Under the pieces are notes generated by a model that was not told the DNA's origin, searched no databases, and saw only the letters and a list, made by a program, of their open reading frames with translations. From contig OZ240674.1 of NCBI GenBank assembly GCA_965198795.1, positions 1,426,001 to 1,490,000 on the forward strand: a stretch of DNA of 64,000 bases, in the 5' to 3' direction. The stretch's first letter is position 1. The number at the start of each line of letters is the position of its first letter. Positions 55,151 through 64,000 of the stretch are shown here, piece after piece. This DNA is from G965198795 sp965198795. Lineage in GTDB: Bacteria; Pseudomonadota; Alphaproteobacteria; Rhodospirillales; Casp-alpha2. Made by a program: the position numbers and the translations under genes.

Positions 55151-55971
55151 CCGCCTGGACGCCCTTGATCATCGCGGCGGCGCCCAACGGCGCCCGCAAA
55201 ACGAAGGCGGATCACCCCGCGCTTCCGATGACAGCGGCTGATTTGGCGGAAACAGCGGCCAAATGCCGTGACGCCGGGGCGGCGATGATCCATATGCATG
55301 TCCGGGACGCCGGGGGCGGGCATCTATTGGACGCGGACGCCTATAACGACGCCACCGCGGCGGTCCGTCAAGCCGTGGGCGACGGCGTTATCGTTCAAAT
55401 CACCACGGAAGCCGCCGGCGTCTATAAGCCCGCCGAGCAGATGCGGGTGGTGCGCGATGTGAGGCCGGAACACTGTTCCGCCGCGGTTCGTGAACTCTGC
55501 GCGACGGAATCCGGTGAGACGGACGCGGCCGCGTTCTATGCCTGGTGCGGGGCGGAAAACGTCAGGGTGCAGCACATTCTCTATTCCGATAAAGACGTCG
55601 AGCGGTTCTTCGCGCTTCGCGAAAAAGGCGTTATTCCGGAAGTCCGCCCCTTCGTCCTCTACGTGCTTGGCCGCTACGCCAAGGGCCAGGTGTCGGAACC
55701 CTCGGACCTGCTGCCCTTCTTGGGCGTCGATGGCGCGATGGACGTCGTTTGGTCGTTTTGCGCGTTTGGCCCGAAGGAAGGCGCGTGCGCGGCCATGGCG
55801 GCATCATTGGGCGGACATGCCCGAGTGGGCTTCGAGAACAATATGCTGATGGCCGACGGTTCGGCCGCGCCCGATAACGCGGCCCTGGTTGGGCAAGCGT
55901 CAAACGCCGCCCAGATCATTGGGCGTCCTGTCGCCGACGCGGCGGCGGCGCGGGACATCCTGGAAGGATGA
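55147..55971 (+). CDS. 3-keto-5-aminohexanoate cleavage family (BKACE) enzyme
   Basis: A 274-residue (beta/alpha)8 enzyme of the BKACE family, which condenses a beta-keto acid with acetyl-CoA to acetoacetate and a CoA ester. The zinc ligands are in MIHMHVRDAGGGH (about 47-59), with a Glu in VGFENNMLMADG (about 226). The N-terminal IIAAAPNGARKTKADHPALP is typical. It starts with GTG and is translationally coupled to the aminotransferase. The likely substrate is an amino-beta-keto acid derived from a lysine- or ornithine-like compound, but the subfamily cannot be assigned from sequence alone. Confidence 0.9.
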   Translation: MTAWTPLIIAAAPNGARKTKADHPALPMTAADLAETAAKCRDAGAAMIHMHVRDAGGGHLLDADAYNDATAAVRQAVGDGVIVQITTEAAGVYKPAEQMRVVRDVRPEHCSAAVRELCATESGETDAAAFYAWCGAENVRVQHILYSDKDVERFFALREKGVIPEVRPFVLYVLGRYAKGQVSEPSDLLPFLGVDGAMDVVWSFCAFGPKEGACAAMAASLGGHARVGFENNMLMADGSAAPDNAALVGQASNAAQIIGRPVADAAAARDILEG

Positions 55972-56083
55972 GGGCCATAAGCAGGCTTTCACATCAAGGC
56001 GTTATCCGAGTCGGCGTCCCTCGCGCCGGCCCGCGAAGCGCATCTTTGGGCGCCATTTCCGGCCCGGCAAAACAATGGATTAT

Positions 56084-56115
56084 GAAAAAGCCCCGAAGGC
56101 GGTAGCCGCCGGGGC
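56084..56115 (-). terminator. rho-independent terminator of rne
   Basis: Read leftward, GCCCCGGCGG-CTA-CCGCC-TTC-GGGGC is followed by TTTTTC. It lies about 40 bases after the rne stop and ends that transcript. Confidence 0.88.
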
Positions 56116-56153
56116 GCTTAAGCAGACGTCACGCCCCGGCGTCCGTTGGATGG

Positions 56154-58556
56154 TTAGTCCATCAACTTCGACCACCAGCCTTTGCGCTTCGGCTTGCCGT
56201 CGGCTTTGTCAACGTCAATCACCGTGGTTTGCGCGGCGGCGGCTTCCAGCGGCGGTTGAGGTTCCGGGGCCGGTTCGGGAGCGGGTTGCGTTTCAGCGGA
56301 CGCTTCCGCCGTTCCCGCCCCGGCGCCCGCTTTTGCTTTGGCCGCGCGGCGTTCGCGTTTTGGCTTGGGCGCCTCTTCCGTCACTGTCCCGACCGGCGCG
56401 TCAGCGGGGACGGCAGGATTTTCCGTTGCTTCCGCTGTCTCAACAAGGGTCTCGGACGCATCCGCGTCACGTACAGTCTTTTTGCGGCCGCGACGCGTCC
56501 CGCGGGGGTTTTCAGGCTTGCCGTCCGTTTCGCCGGCGACCGCGTCCGCTGCGGCTTCAACATCCGCAGCGGCGGTGAAAGCCTCCGTATCGCCCGGGGT
56601 GTTTTCGTCCCCGGCGGCAACGGACCGCTCGCCGTTATCTTGATCCCGGTCGCGGCGTCGGCGGCCCCCGCGCCGGCCCCGGCGGCGGCGGCGCGGACGG
56701 TTTTCACCGTCATCGTCCCCGCCATCAGGGCCGGAGGTCGGCCGAATCTCGTCCGTATCGTCCCCGGACGCCTCAACGCCGTTGTCTTGAACCTCCTGTT
56801 CGTCCAGGGACTCGTCCTGCCCATCGTCCCCGCGGCTCCGGCGGCGCGAACGGCGGCGTTTGCGCCTCTTGCCGCCATCCTCATCCAGCTTGATATCCGG
56901 GTCTCCCTGTTCGATGACTTCCGCACGGCCGTCGTCATCGATTCGTTCCAGCCGGTAATCCGGCGGGATCAGGCCGTCGTCGTTCGCAATGGAAACGGTT
57001 AGCTCATGGCGCTGTTCGAGGCCGCTCAGCGCGGAGCGCTTGTTGTTGAAGATGTAGAGCGCCACGACCGTCGGCACGTAAAGCGTCAGGGCTTGTGAGC
57101 GTTTCTTGGCGCCTTCGTCTTCCAACACGCGGAGCATTTGAAGGGCGGTCGAGTCAGTGGAGCGCAAGACGCCGGAACCGCCACAGTGCGGGCAGGGTTG
57201 GGCGGTCGTTTCCAAAAGGCTTGGACGCAAGCGTTGGCGGGAGAGTTCCAGCAATCCAAAAGCGGATATGCGGCCCACTTGAATACGCGCCCGGTCATTG
57301 CGCATGGCGTCCTTCACCGCCCGCTCGATTTTCGTCTGGTTGCGGTTCACTTCCATGTCGATGAAGTCAATGACGATCAAGCCCGACAAATCACGCAGAC
57401 GAAGCTGGCGGGCGATTTCGTCCGCGGCTTCCAGGTTGGTTTTCAGCGCCGTTTCCTCAATGTTGCGCTCGCGCGTGGCGCGGCCCGAGTTGACGTCGAT
57501 GGAGACCAGCGCTTCCGTCGGATTAATGACGATATAACCGCCAGAGTTGAGCTGTACGATGGGCGAGTGCATTGCGTCCATCTGATGCTCGATCTGGTAC
57601 TTCTGCATCAGTGGAATGGCCCCGTCTTCGTAGGGTTGAACCTTCTTGGCGTGGCTCGGCGTCAGCAGCTTCATGAAGTCCTTGGCGCGCCGGTAGGCCT
57701 CCGCGCCTGATACGATGACTTCCTCGACGTCCTTGGAATAGAGATCGCGAATGGCGCGCTTTACGATGTCTCCCTCGGCATGAACCAGACACGGCGCGAT
57801 GGAGTTCATCGTCGTGTCCCGAACCTGGGACCACAGACGCATTAGATAGGTGTAATCGCGGTTTATTTCCGCCTTGGTGCGCTTGGAGCCGGCTGTTCGG
57901 ACAATCACCGCCATCCCGTGCGGAATATCCAATTCGCCGACGATTTTCTTTAGCCGCTTACGGTCTGTTCCGCTGGAAATTTTGCGGCTAATGCCGCCGC
58001 CCCGCGCTGTGTTCGGCATGAGCACGCAGTAGCGTCCGGCCAGGGACAGATAAGTGGTCAAGGCCGCCCCCTTGTTTCCGCGTTCCTCTTTTACGACCTG
58101 GACCAGCAATATCTGCCGGCGTTTGATGACTTCCTGGATTTTGTAGTGACGTTTAAGGTTGACCGGACGGCGGACTTCCGTCTCCTCCTCGGGATCTCCG
58201 CCCCCGACGGTTTCCACCGTCTCGCCGTCTCCTTCAACCTCGTCGTCAGCATTTTCCGCCGCCGTCTGCGCCTGATGTTCGGCAATCAACGCCTCCCTGT
58301 CGGCGATGGGGATTTGGTAGTAGTCGGGGTGAATTTCGCTGAAAGCAAGGAACCCGTGGCGGTTTCCGCCGTAATCGACGAAACAGGCTTGCAGCGACGG
58401 CTCGACGCGCGTCACTTTGGCCAGATAAATGTTCCCTTTAAGCTGAAGCCTGCTTTGAGATTCGACGTCAAAATCGTCGAGACGATTGCCGCTGGCGATC
58501 ACCACCCGGGTTTCTTCCGGGTGGGACGCGTCGATAAGCATACGTTGGGTGGTCAT
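56154..58556 (-). CDS. rne: ribonuclease E/G family endoribonuclease
   Basis: An 800-residue RNase E-type enzyme. Residues 1-120 hold the S1 RNA-binding domain with an acidic insert (about 90-120). The catalytic core contains VSIDVNSGRATRERN (about 352-366) and LIVIDFIDMEVNRNQ (about 391-405), whose Asp residues bind Mg2+. The zinc-link CPHCGGSG is at about 458. After about 560 the tail is Arg-rich (RPRRRRRGRRGGRRRRDRD) and then acidic and Ala/Pro-rich, the usual degradosome scaffold style. Alphaproteobacterial RNase E is often longer, so some tail segments may be reduced. It starts RNA decay and rRNA processing. Confidence 0.95.
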   Translation of the reverse strand: MTTQRMLIDASHPEETRVVIASGNRLDDFDVESQSRLQLKGNIYLAKVTRVEPSLQACFVDYGGNRHGFLAFSEIHPDYYQIPIADREALIAEHQAQTAAENADDEVEGDGETVETVGGGDPEEETEVRRPVNLKRHYKIQEVIKRRQILLVQVVKEERGNKGAALTTYLSLAGRYCVLMPNTARGGGISRKISSGTDRKRLKKIVGELDIPHGMAVIVRTAGSKRTKAEINRDYTYLMRLWSQVRDTTMNSIAPCLVHAEGDIVKRAIRDLYSKDVEEVIVSGAEAYRRAKDFMKLLTPSHAKKVQPYEDGAIPLMQKYQIEHQMDAMHSPIVQLNSGGYIVINPTEALVSIDVNSGRATRERNIEETALKTNLEAADEIARQLRLRDLSGLIVIDFIDMEVNRNQTKIERAVKDAMRNDRARIQVGRISAFGLLELSRQRLRPSLLETTAQPCPHCGGSGVLRSTDSTALQMLRVLEDEGAKKRSQALTLYVPTVVALYIFNNKRSALSGLEQRHELTVSIANDDGLIPPDYRLERIDDDGRAEVIEQGDPDIKLDEDGGKRRKRRRSRRRSRGDDGQDESLDEQEVQDNGVEASGDDTDEIRPTSGPDGGDDDGENRPRRRRRGRRGGRRRRDRDQDNGERSVAAGDENTPGDTEAFTAAADVEAAADAVAGETDGKPENPRGTRRGRKKTVRDADASETLVETAEATENPAVPADAPVGTVTEEAPKPKRERRAAKAKAGAGAGTAEASAETQPAPEPAPEPQPPLEAAAAQTTVIDVDKADGKPKRKGWWSKLMD

Positions 58557-59064
58557 GAAACTTAAAACTCCGGCATGTCAGGCCGTCCGCCGTTGGTACC
58601 GATGGACTAAAACGGTTATCGGGCGTGACATGCGATCTGGGTGAACGGCCGGGGGAAACCGCCGGCGCCGGTGCGGGGGATCGCACAGCCGCTCTGATAC
58701 TGGAGGCGGTCTGTTTTCCGTGCGGCGTGTGGGCGGTTGCTTCCGGCATGACTAAAACTCTATTCGGCGCCGCGCGCCCCCGGCTCGTCTTGGGGCCAAC
58801 CCCCGGGGCGGATTGCTGGCTGGTGACCTCTTGGCCGGTGACCTCTTGGAAAGAGACGGCACAGACAGAGACGGCGCGGCGCGCGTATTAACGGTGGGAG
58901 CGAGGTCGCGGTCCGTGATCAAACAAAGACAGACTCCACGCCATTCCCCCCCGCCAATCTAATCAGGTTGATCGCATCCGACAATACCCGAATAACGATA
59001 CGGGGAGTATCGATTTGCGTTCTTTGGCGACCCGGGCTTACGATTGCCCTAAAATGCCTGCTGG
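58557..59064. other. 508-base divergent leader region between rne and amiC
   Basis: The region holds the long 5' leader of rne and the promoter of the amidase gene. A direct repeat GGTGACCTCTTGG occurs twice, at 58822-58834 and 58837-58849. Bases 58957-59010 contain several partial dyads around AATACCCGAATAACG. No gene is supported. Confidence 0.4.
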
Positions 59065-60486
59065 ATGGACTTTTTCCGGAATACAATGCTTTCGATGCAT
59101 GCGAATTGTTGGTTGCGCCGTCCCGTTCCACAAAGGCGCGTGGCGCGCGCGGGCGTGCGGTTGAGCGGAAAAACTCCTTTGTTTCATTTCGTTATGGCGA
59201 TTGCCCTGACTTTTACGCTGGCCGTTGCGTCGTTTCGCCCCGCGGCCGCCATCGATGCAGTTGTGACGGATATTTCCGTGTCCGGCGATAAAGACCGAGT
59301 CCGATTCGTGCTCGGTTTGGATCGCCATGTGGGATTCCGGGTCTTCGCTCTGGATAATCCGGTCCGTATCGTCGTCGATTTGCCGGAAGTCGGTTGGCGC
59401 TTGCCGCCCCGTCCGCCGCCGGGCGCCCAGGGCATCTTCCAGCGTGTCCGTTACGGGCTATTCCAGCCGGGCACCTCACGCGCGGTGGTGGAATTGTCTC
59501 AACCCGCGCGCATTGCTGATCAGTTCATGTTGGCGCCCGGCGAGGGGAAGCCTTACCGTTTAGTTGTCGATTTGGAGCGAGTCTCGTCCGCAGCCTATCG
59601 CCGCCAGGTGGAAGCGCCTCCAGTGGAAATAGTCAGCTTGCGGCGTTTGGACAGACCGCCGCCGCGCCGGGCGACCGCTCAGCCCTCCGTCACACCGGGC
59701 GGAAAGCCGCAATCCCAACGCGCCGACGGCGGCGCCGGGCGTCCGGGACTGCCCCCGCCGCCCCGCCGCCCCGGTGATGTGCCGTTGGCCAAGCGCCCCA
59801 TGATCGTCATCGACCCCGGCCACGGCGGCGCGGACCCCGGCGCCATCGGCAAGAACGGAGCTTATGAAAAGCACGTCGTGCTGGCCTTGGCCCGCGAGTT
59901 GAAACGCCAGTTGCTGGCGGCTAATCGCTATCGCGTCTCTTTGACGCGAAGCCGTGATGTGTTCATCCGGCTGCGCAAACGGATTGAGATCGCGCGGGAC
60001 AAGGGTGCGGATATGTTCCTGAGCCTTCATGCGGACAGTATCCGCAACCCGCTGATTTCCGGCCCCAGTGTTTACACATTGTCGGAAAAGGCGTCGGATA
60101 AAGAGGCTGCGGCCTTGGCCGAGCGTGAAAACAAGTCCGACCTGATCGCCGGCGTCGATCTCAGCCACGAAAACGAGGAAGTCACGAATATCCTGATCGA
60201 TTTGGCGCAGCGCGAGACGCTTAATCAGTCCGCTCGTTTTGCCTCGATTCTTGTCAAGGAACTGGGCCGCCGCACCAAGGTTCTGCCCAACCCCCATCGT
60301 CAGGCGGGTTTCGCTGTTTTAAAGGCGCCGGACGTACCGTCTGTCCTGATTGAAAGTGGGTTTCTGTCCAACAAACGGGATGAACGGAATCTAACCAGCA
60401 AGGGTTATCGCGCGCGGCTTGCCGCCGGTATTGTGAGCGCGGTGGATCGATATTTTGGCGCACTTTTGCAAGCGAGAAACCGATAA
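59065..60486 (+). CDS. amiC: N-acetylmuramoyl-L-alanine amidase with AMIN domain
   Basis: A 473-residue cell-wall amidase. A long N-terminus precedes the signal segment (FHFVMAIALTFTLAVASF, about 40-58). The AMIN domain (about 65-175, FVLGLDRHVGFRVFALDNP) binds peptidoglycan, a Pro-rich linker follows, and the Amidase_3 domain carries IVIDPGHGGADPGAIG (about 250, zinc His and Glu), FLSLHADS (about 318) and DVPSVLIESGFLSN (about 425, catalytic Glu). It splits peptide stems from glycan strands at division. The start is uncertain; later starts within the first 40 residues are possible. It is followed by mrcA after 76 bases. Confidence 0.92.
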   Translation: MDFFRNTMLSMHANCWLRRPVPQRRVARAGVRLSGKTPLFHFVMAIALTFTLAVASFRPAAAIDAVVTDISVSGDKDRVRFVLGLDRHVGFRVFALDNPVRIVVDLPEVGWRLPPRPPPGAQGIFQRVRYGLFQPGTSRAVVELSQPARIADQFMLAPGEGKPYRLVVDLERVSSAAYRRQVEAPPVEIVSLRRLDRPPPRRATAQPSVTPGGKPQSQRADGGAGRPGLPPPPRRPGDVPLAKRPMIVIDPGHGGADPGAIGKNGAYEKHVVLALARELKRQLLAANRYRVSLTRSRDVFIRLRKRIEIARDKGADMFLSLHADSIRNPLISGPSVYTLSEKASDKEAAALAERENKSDLIAGVDLSHENEEVTNILIDLAQRETLNQSARFASILVKELGRRTKVLPNPHRQAGFAVLKAPDVPSVLIESGFLSNKRDERNLTSKGYRARLAAGIVSAVDRYFGALLQARNR

Positions 60487-60562
60487 AACCCGTTCGCCGC
60501 CGCAAAAGACTTTGATAAGGCGCATGGCGTGACAGGCTGAAACAGATTACTTTCTCGATATC

Positions 60563-63034
60563 ATGAGATTGCTGTCCACACTTTTGGGGTTATGTGTTGT
60601 TTTCGCCATACTGGGGGCGGGGGGCTTCTTTTATGTTCTCCACCACTATGGCAGGGATCTGCCCGACTTCCGCCAACTGGCCGACTATGAGCCGCCGGTG
60701 ACGACCCGCATTCACGCGGGCGATGGACGCCTGCTGGCGGAATATGCGGAACAGAAGCGTGTTTTTGTACCCATTGACGCGATCCCGAAACGCGTGATCA
60801 ACGCATTTTTATCGGCGGAAGATAAGACCTTTTACACTCACCCCGGCGTTGATGTTCCGGGCGTCGCCGCGGCGACGCTTCGGAACCTGAGGAACATCGG
60901 TTCCAACCGGCGCCCCCAGGGCGCTTCGACGATCACCCAGCAAGTGGCCAAGAACTTCTTGCTGACCAACGAGGTTTCCATCGAGCGGAAGGTGAAGGAA
61001 GCCATCCTGTCGTTCCGGATTGAGCACGCATTCACCAAGGACCGTATTCTGGAACTCTATCTGAACGAGATTTATCTGGGGCGGGGCTCCTACGGTGTCG
61101 CAGCGGCGGCGCTGAACTATTTCGACAAGCCGATGAACCAACTGACCATCGCCGAGGCCGCTTATCTGGCGGCTCTGCCCAAGGCGCCCAACAATTATCA
61201 CCCGACGCGGCGTCCCAAGGCGGCCATCGACCGGCGTAACTGGGTGATCGGCCAGATGCTGGAAAACGGCAAGATCACGGAAAAAGAAGCGAAATCCGCC
61301 TGGTCCTCGCTTTTCCAAGTGGTGACCGGCGGTCGCACGGAATTCGTTGAGGCGGACTACTTCGCCGAAGAAGTCCGCCGTCAACTCGAAAACCGTTATG
61401 GACGGGATCAACTCTATCACGGGGGGCTGTCGGTTCGGACCACGCTTGATCCAAAACTTCAAGCCGTCGCCCGGACGGCGATGATCGAGGGGCTGGAATC
61501 TTACGACCGGGAACGGAATGCCTGGCGCGGGCCGCTCGGCGCCATTCCCGCCGGCGCGCCCCTGAAAACGCCGGGGCAATGGCGCGCGGCTTTGAAGGCG
61601 TTCAAGGCGCCGGATGGACTGGAACATCGCACCATTGGCGTCGTCGTTGGCGTCGGTGTGGCGGCGGCGAAAGTGGGGCTCGCCGACGGCGCCTGGGGAG
61701 AAATTCCGTTTGAGGAAATGAAATGGGCTCGTCGCAAGCTCGATGAGGAGACCTGGGCGGCGGAGCCGAAACGCCCATCGGACGTCGTCGCGCTCGGCGA
61801 CTTCGTCGCCATGGCGCCGGTTGAGGGGAAAGAGGATTCGGCCGAGTCCGCCAACCCGCAGTTCGCGCTCCGCCAAATCCCCATTGTCCAGGGGGGGCTG
61901 GTCGCCATTGATCCGCACACGGGCCGCGTGTTGGCCATGGTGGGCGGTTATTCTTTCCAATCTTCCAGCTTCAATCGGACGACCCAGGCCTGGCGCCAGC
62001 CGGGCTCGGCGTTCAAGCCCTTCGTTTATCTGGCCGGATTAGACAGCGGCTATACCCCGGCGACGCGGATTCTCGACGCGCCCTTTGTGTTCGACCAGGG
62101 GCCTGGCCTGCCAAAATGGCGTCCCGCCAACTATACCCGGAAATTCTATGGTCCCTCCACAATGAGACTAGGCATCGAGAAATCCCGGAACCTGATGACG
62201 GTCCGGCTTGCGCAAACGCTTGGCATGGACACGGTCGCCGATTACGCCAAGCGGTTCGGGATCGTTGACGACCTGCCCCGCACGCTCGCTATGTCGCTGG
62301 GGGCCAGCGAGACCACCTTGATGCGCATGACGGCGGCTTACGGGATGCTGGTGAACGGCGGCAAACAGATCACGCCCACGCTCATCGACCGGATTCAAGA
62401 CCGTCATGGCCGAACCGTCTTCCGCCACGACAAGCGGGCCTGCGAGGGCTGCTTGAGTAAGGCCTGGACCGGCGCGGAACAAGTGCCTCAAGTGCCGGAC
62501 ACCCGCATTCAAATAGCCGATCCGGGAAGCGCCTATCAGGTCGTTTCGATGCTGAAGGGAGTTGTCGAACGGGGCACGGGCGTACGCATCGGCCGTGCGC
62601 TGAAGAAGCCGTTGGGCGGCAAAACGGGAACCACGAACAAAAGCCGGGACGCATGGTTCGTCGGGTTCTCTCCCGATTTGGCTGTTGGAGTCTACGTAGG
62701 CTTTGACGACCCAGAACCGCTGGGCACGCGGGCGACGGGTTCATCCGTCGCCGCCCCCATTTTCCTTGATTTCATGAAAAGCGCGCTGGCTGATAAGCCG
62801 GCGATCCCGTTCCGCGTTCCGCCGGGGCTTCGCCTGGTGCGCGTTGACGCCAAAACCGGCCAACCCGCCCAGCCGGGCCAAGACCAGGGCGTGATCCTGG
62901 AAGCTTTCAAGCCGGGCACGGTCCCCAGCGGCGAGACGGAAGTCCTGGGCGGCGTCGCCACCGCCGCCGGCCCCGCGACGCCCGTGGGCGACACCACAAT
63001 TCAGCCTGTTGGCGGGACGGGCGGTCTTTATTGA
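60563..63034 (+). CDS. mrcA: penicillin-binding protein 1A
   Basis: An 823-residue bifunctional class A PBP. One N-terminal membrane anchor (LLGLCVVFAILGAGGFFYVL) precedes the glycosyltransferase domain (ERVIN-type AFLSAEDKTFYTHPGVD, about 80, with catalytic Glu; GASTITQQVAKN, about 120). The OB-like insert of PBP1A follows, then the transpeptidase with Ser-x-x-Lys in PGSAFKPFVYLAGL (about 482), KSRNLMTVRLA (about 540) and KTGTTN (about 692). It polymerises and crosslinks peptidoglycan with the upstream amidase gene in the same direction. Confidence 0.95.
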   Translation: MRLLSTLLGLCVVFAILGAGGFFYVLHHYGRDLPDFRQLADYEPPVTTRIHAGDGRLLAEYAEQKRVFVPIDAIPKRVINAFLSAEDKTFYTHPGVDVPGVAAATLRNLRNIGSNRRPQGASTITQQVAKNFLLTNEVSIERKVKEAILSFRIEHAFTKDRILELYLNEIYLGRGSYGVAAAALNYFDKPMNQLTIAEAAYLAALPKAPNNYHPTRRPKAAIDRRNWVIGQMLENGKITEKEAKSAWSSLFQVVTGGRTEFVEADYFAEEVRRQLENRYGRDQLYHGGLSVRTTLDPKLQAVARTAMIEGLESYDRERNAWRGPLGAIPAGAPLKTPGQWRAALKAFKAPDGLEHRTIGVVVGVGVAAAKVGLADGAWGEIPFEEMKWARRKLDEETWAAEPKRPSDVVALGDFVAMAPVEGKEDSAESANPQFALRQIPIVQGGLVAIDPHTGRVLAMVGGYSFQSSSFNRTTQAWRQPGSAFKPFVYLAGLDSGYTPATRILDAPFVFDQGPGLPKWRPANYTRKFYGPSTMRLGIEKSRNLMTVRLAQTLGMDTVADYAKRFGIVDDLPRTLAMSLGASETTLMRMTAAYGMLVNGGKQITPTLIDRIQDRHGRTVFRHDKRACEGCLSKAWTGAEQVPQVPDTRIQIADPGSAYQVVSMLKGVVERGTGVRIGRALKKPLGGKTGTTNKSRDAWFVGFSPDLAVGVYVGFDDPEPLGTRATGSSVAAPIFLDFMKSALADKPAIPFRVPPGLRLVRVDAKTGQPAQPGQDQGVILEAFKPGTVPSGETEVLGGVATAAGPATPVGDTTIQPVGGTGGLY

Positions 63035-63316
63035 CCGGCGCGACCCGGGGCGTGGCGCCAATGGCGTGCACGGGACAATCCCCGTTCCGGCCAGCGTCAA
63101 TTGGCGTTTCCTGTGTCGGATGTCATCAAGCACGCGTTCCCGCCGACCGTGATTTCCTGTATCGCGCCGGGCGCCGCCGTCCATTCCGGCTCCGGCTGGA
63201 TGAAGGAAGTCTTTGGCGGCGCAGCGCCCGGTTTCGGCGTGTCAGGGACCGGTCAGCAAAGCATAAATCCCGCTTGACGAGCGTGAAGGGGGCTGCGTTT
63301 GACGCCGCCGCCGGGC

Positions 63317-63724
63317 TTACTTGGCGTTTTCCATCAGAAAAGCAACCAGGTTATCGACGTCTTTCTGTTTTTTCACGCCAGCGAAGGCCATGCGGATCTT
63401 GGCTTTCTTCTTGCCAAGTTCGCTGGCGACCCATTTTTTCGGCATGTGGACGAAGCTGGCCAGGGTTTCCGCGTTCCAGACGACGCCTTTTTCGCCGAGC
63501 GCCTTGAAGTCTTTGGAATAGCGCTTGTAATCGGTGGACGCGACTTTGCGGCCGATAATTCCAGCGAGACCGGGACCGACGCCGTTTTTGGCGGTCAGCT
63601 TGTGGCAAGCGGCGCATTTCTTAAACACTTTCTTGCCGGCCGCAGCGTCCGCCGCTTCGGCGGAAATCGGCAATGTGACCGCTAAAACGGTCAGAGCGCC
63701 AATAGCCATCGTTTTGAACGTCAT
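63317..63724 (-). CDS. exported class I c-type cytochrome
   Basis: A 135-residue protein with a cleavable signal (MAIGALTVLAVTLPISAEA, about 6-24) and one haem site, KCAACHKLT (about 36-44). Gly-Pro-Leu in GVGPGLAGIIGRK and a Met ligand in KIRMAFAGVKK (about 110) complete the cytochrome c2/c552 pattern. It carries electrons in the periplasm, probably to a terminal oxidase. It is convergent with mrcA across about 280 bases. Confidence 0.92.
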   Translation of the reverse strand: MTFKTMAIGALTVLAVTLPISAEAADAAAGKKVFKKCAACHKLTAKNGVGPGLAGIIGRKVASTDYKRYSKDFKALGEKGVVWNAETLASFVHMPKKWVASELGKKKAKIRMAFAGVKKQKDVDNLVAFLMENAK

Positions 63725-63821
63725 CGAAAATACTCCTATTTCGCGGGTTCTTATGAAAAACGCCCCAGGCGGCTAATATCACCTTTTTGCATCATCCACA
63801 TTCAAACCCAACATGCAACCC

Positions 63822-63858
63822 GCCTATCCGGCCTATCCGGCCTATCCGGCCTATCCGG
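63822..63858. repeat. 9-base tandem repeat, four copies
   Basis: GCCTATCCG is repeated exactly four times (63822-63857) upstream of the next gene. It is a simple tandem repeat in an otherwise non-repetitive promoter region, so copy number could vary between strains. Confidence 0.9.
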
Positions 63859-63974
63859 ATTGTCATCTAACGTGTCCCATCAATCAGAATATTGGCCGAT
63901 ACCGGCTTCTTGGCGTATAATGGTCACAAACATGGAGATCGGAACAATTCTTGGATGTCTTGAAAAGGCTGAAC

Positions 63975-64000
63975 ATGACCGATGCCTCTCTCAGTCAGGC
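63975..64000 (+). CDS. start of an unidentified gene (partial)
   Basis: An ATG at 63975 with AAAAGG six bases upstream opens MTDASLSQ and runs off the window. Too little is visible to name it. Another open frame starting at 63919 overlaps it, so the frame is not certain. Confidence 0.35.

Overview
The window is a GC-rich chromosomal segment of an alphaproteobacterium. The evidence is the family content: an indolepyruvate oxidoreductase fusion, a CheZ-type phosphatase beside MeaB, an RNase E with an Arg-rich tail, AmiC and penicillin-binding protein 1A side by side, and a Tat-exported intradiol dioxygenase. I could not run any search, so placement below class (perhaps Rhodospirillales-like) is a guess. 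Most genes are intact, closely spaced and start with clear ribosome binding sites.

Layout. 1-6 kb: acyl-CoA metabolism (CoA-binding synthetase cut by the window edge, acyl-CoA dehydrogenase), a creatininase-family hydrolase, a rimO fragment, a metallo-beta-lactamase-fold hydrolase, a formyltransferase-like protein and a histone-deacetylase-family amidohydrolase. 6.2-17.4 kb: a coherent island that looks like uptake and breakdown of an N-methylated amino acid. It holds a class III PLP enzyme, an enolase-superfamily enzyme and a dimethylglycine dehydrogenase-like flavoprotein in one operon. Divergent from it are an RpiR regulator and a CntA-like Rieske oxygenase, then a BCCT transporter with a terminator, then a tandem glycine riboswitch in front of a D-amino acid dehydrogenase-like gene. 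17.5-20.3 kb: a Kef-type antiporter followed by an insertion-sequence graveyard (IS630 and IS1595 remnants).

20.3-36.6 kb: a Tat-exported dioxygenase, YbjQ, ABC1 kinase, oligoendopeptidase F, an acyl-CoA synthetase, a dispersed-repeat cluster, a PDZ-Sel1 exported protein, a haloacetate dehalogenase-like hydrolase between two EamA exporters, a UDP-sugar epimerase, the indolepyruvate oxidoreductase and an AEC carrier. 36.7-47.6 kb: pyruvate kinase, two unknown proteins, meaB, cheZ, a periplasmic cyclophilin, a MoxR/VWA pair and alaS. 47.8-50.5 kb: a XamI-like restriction-modification system with a frameshifted small companion gene, inserted between alaS and thiC. 50.7-56 kb: thiC under a TPP riboswitch, apt, and an aminotransferase-BKACE operon. 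56-64 kb: rne, amiC, mrcA, a cytochrome c and the start of a further gene.

The most distinctive content is the 6-17 kb betaine/N-methyl amino acid island, whose exact substrate is not evident, and the glycine riboswitch controlling an amino acid dehydrogenase instead of the glycine cleavage system.
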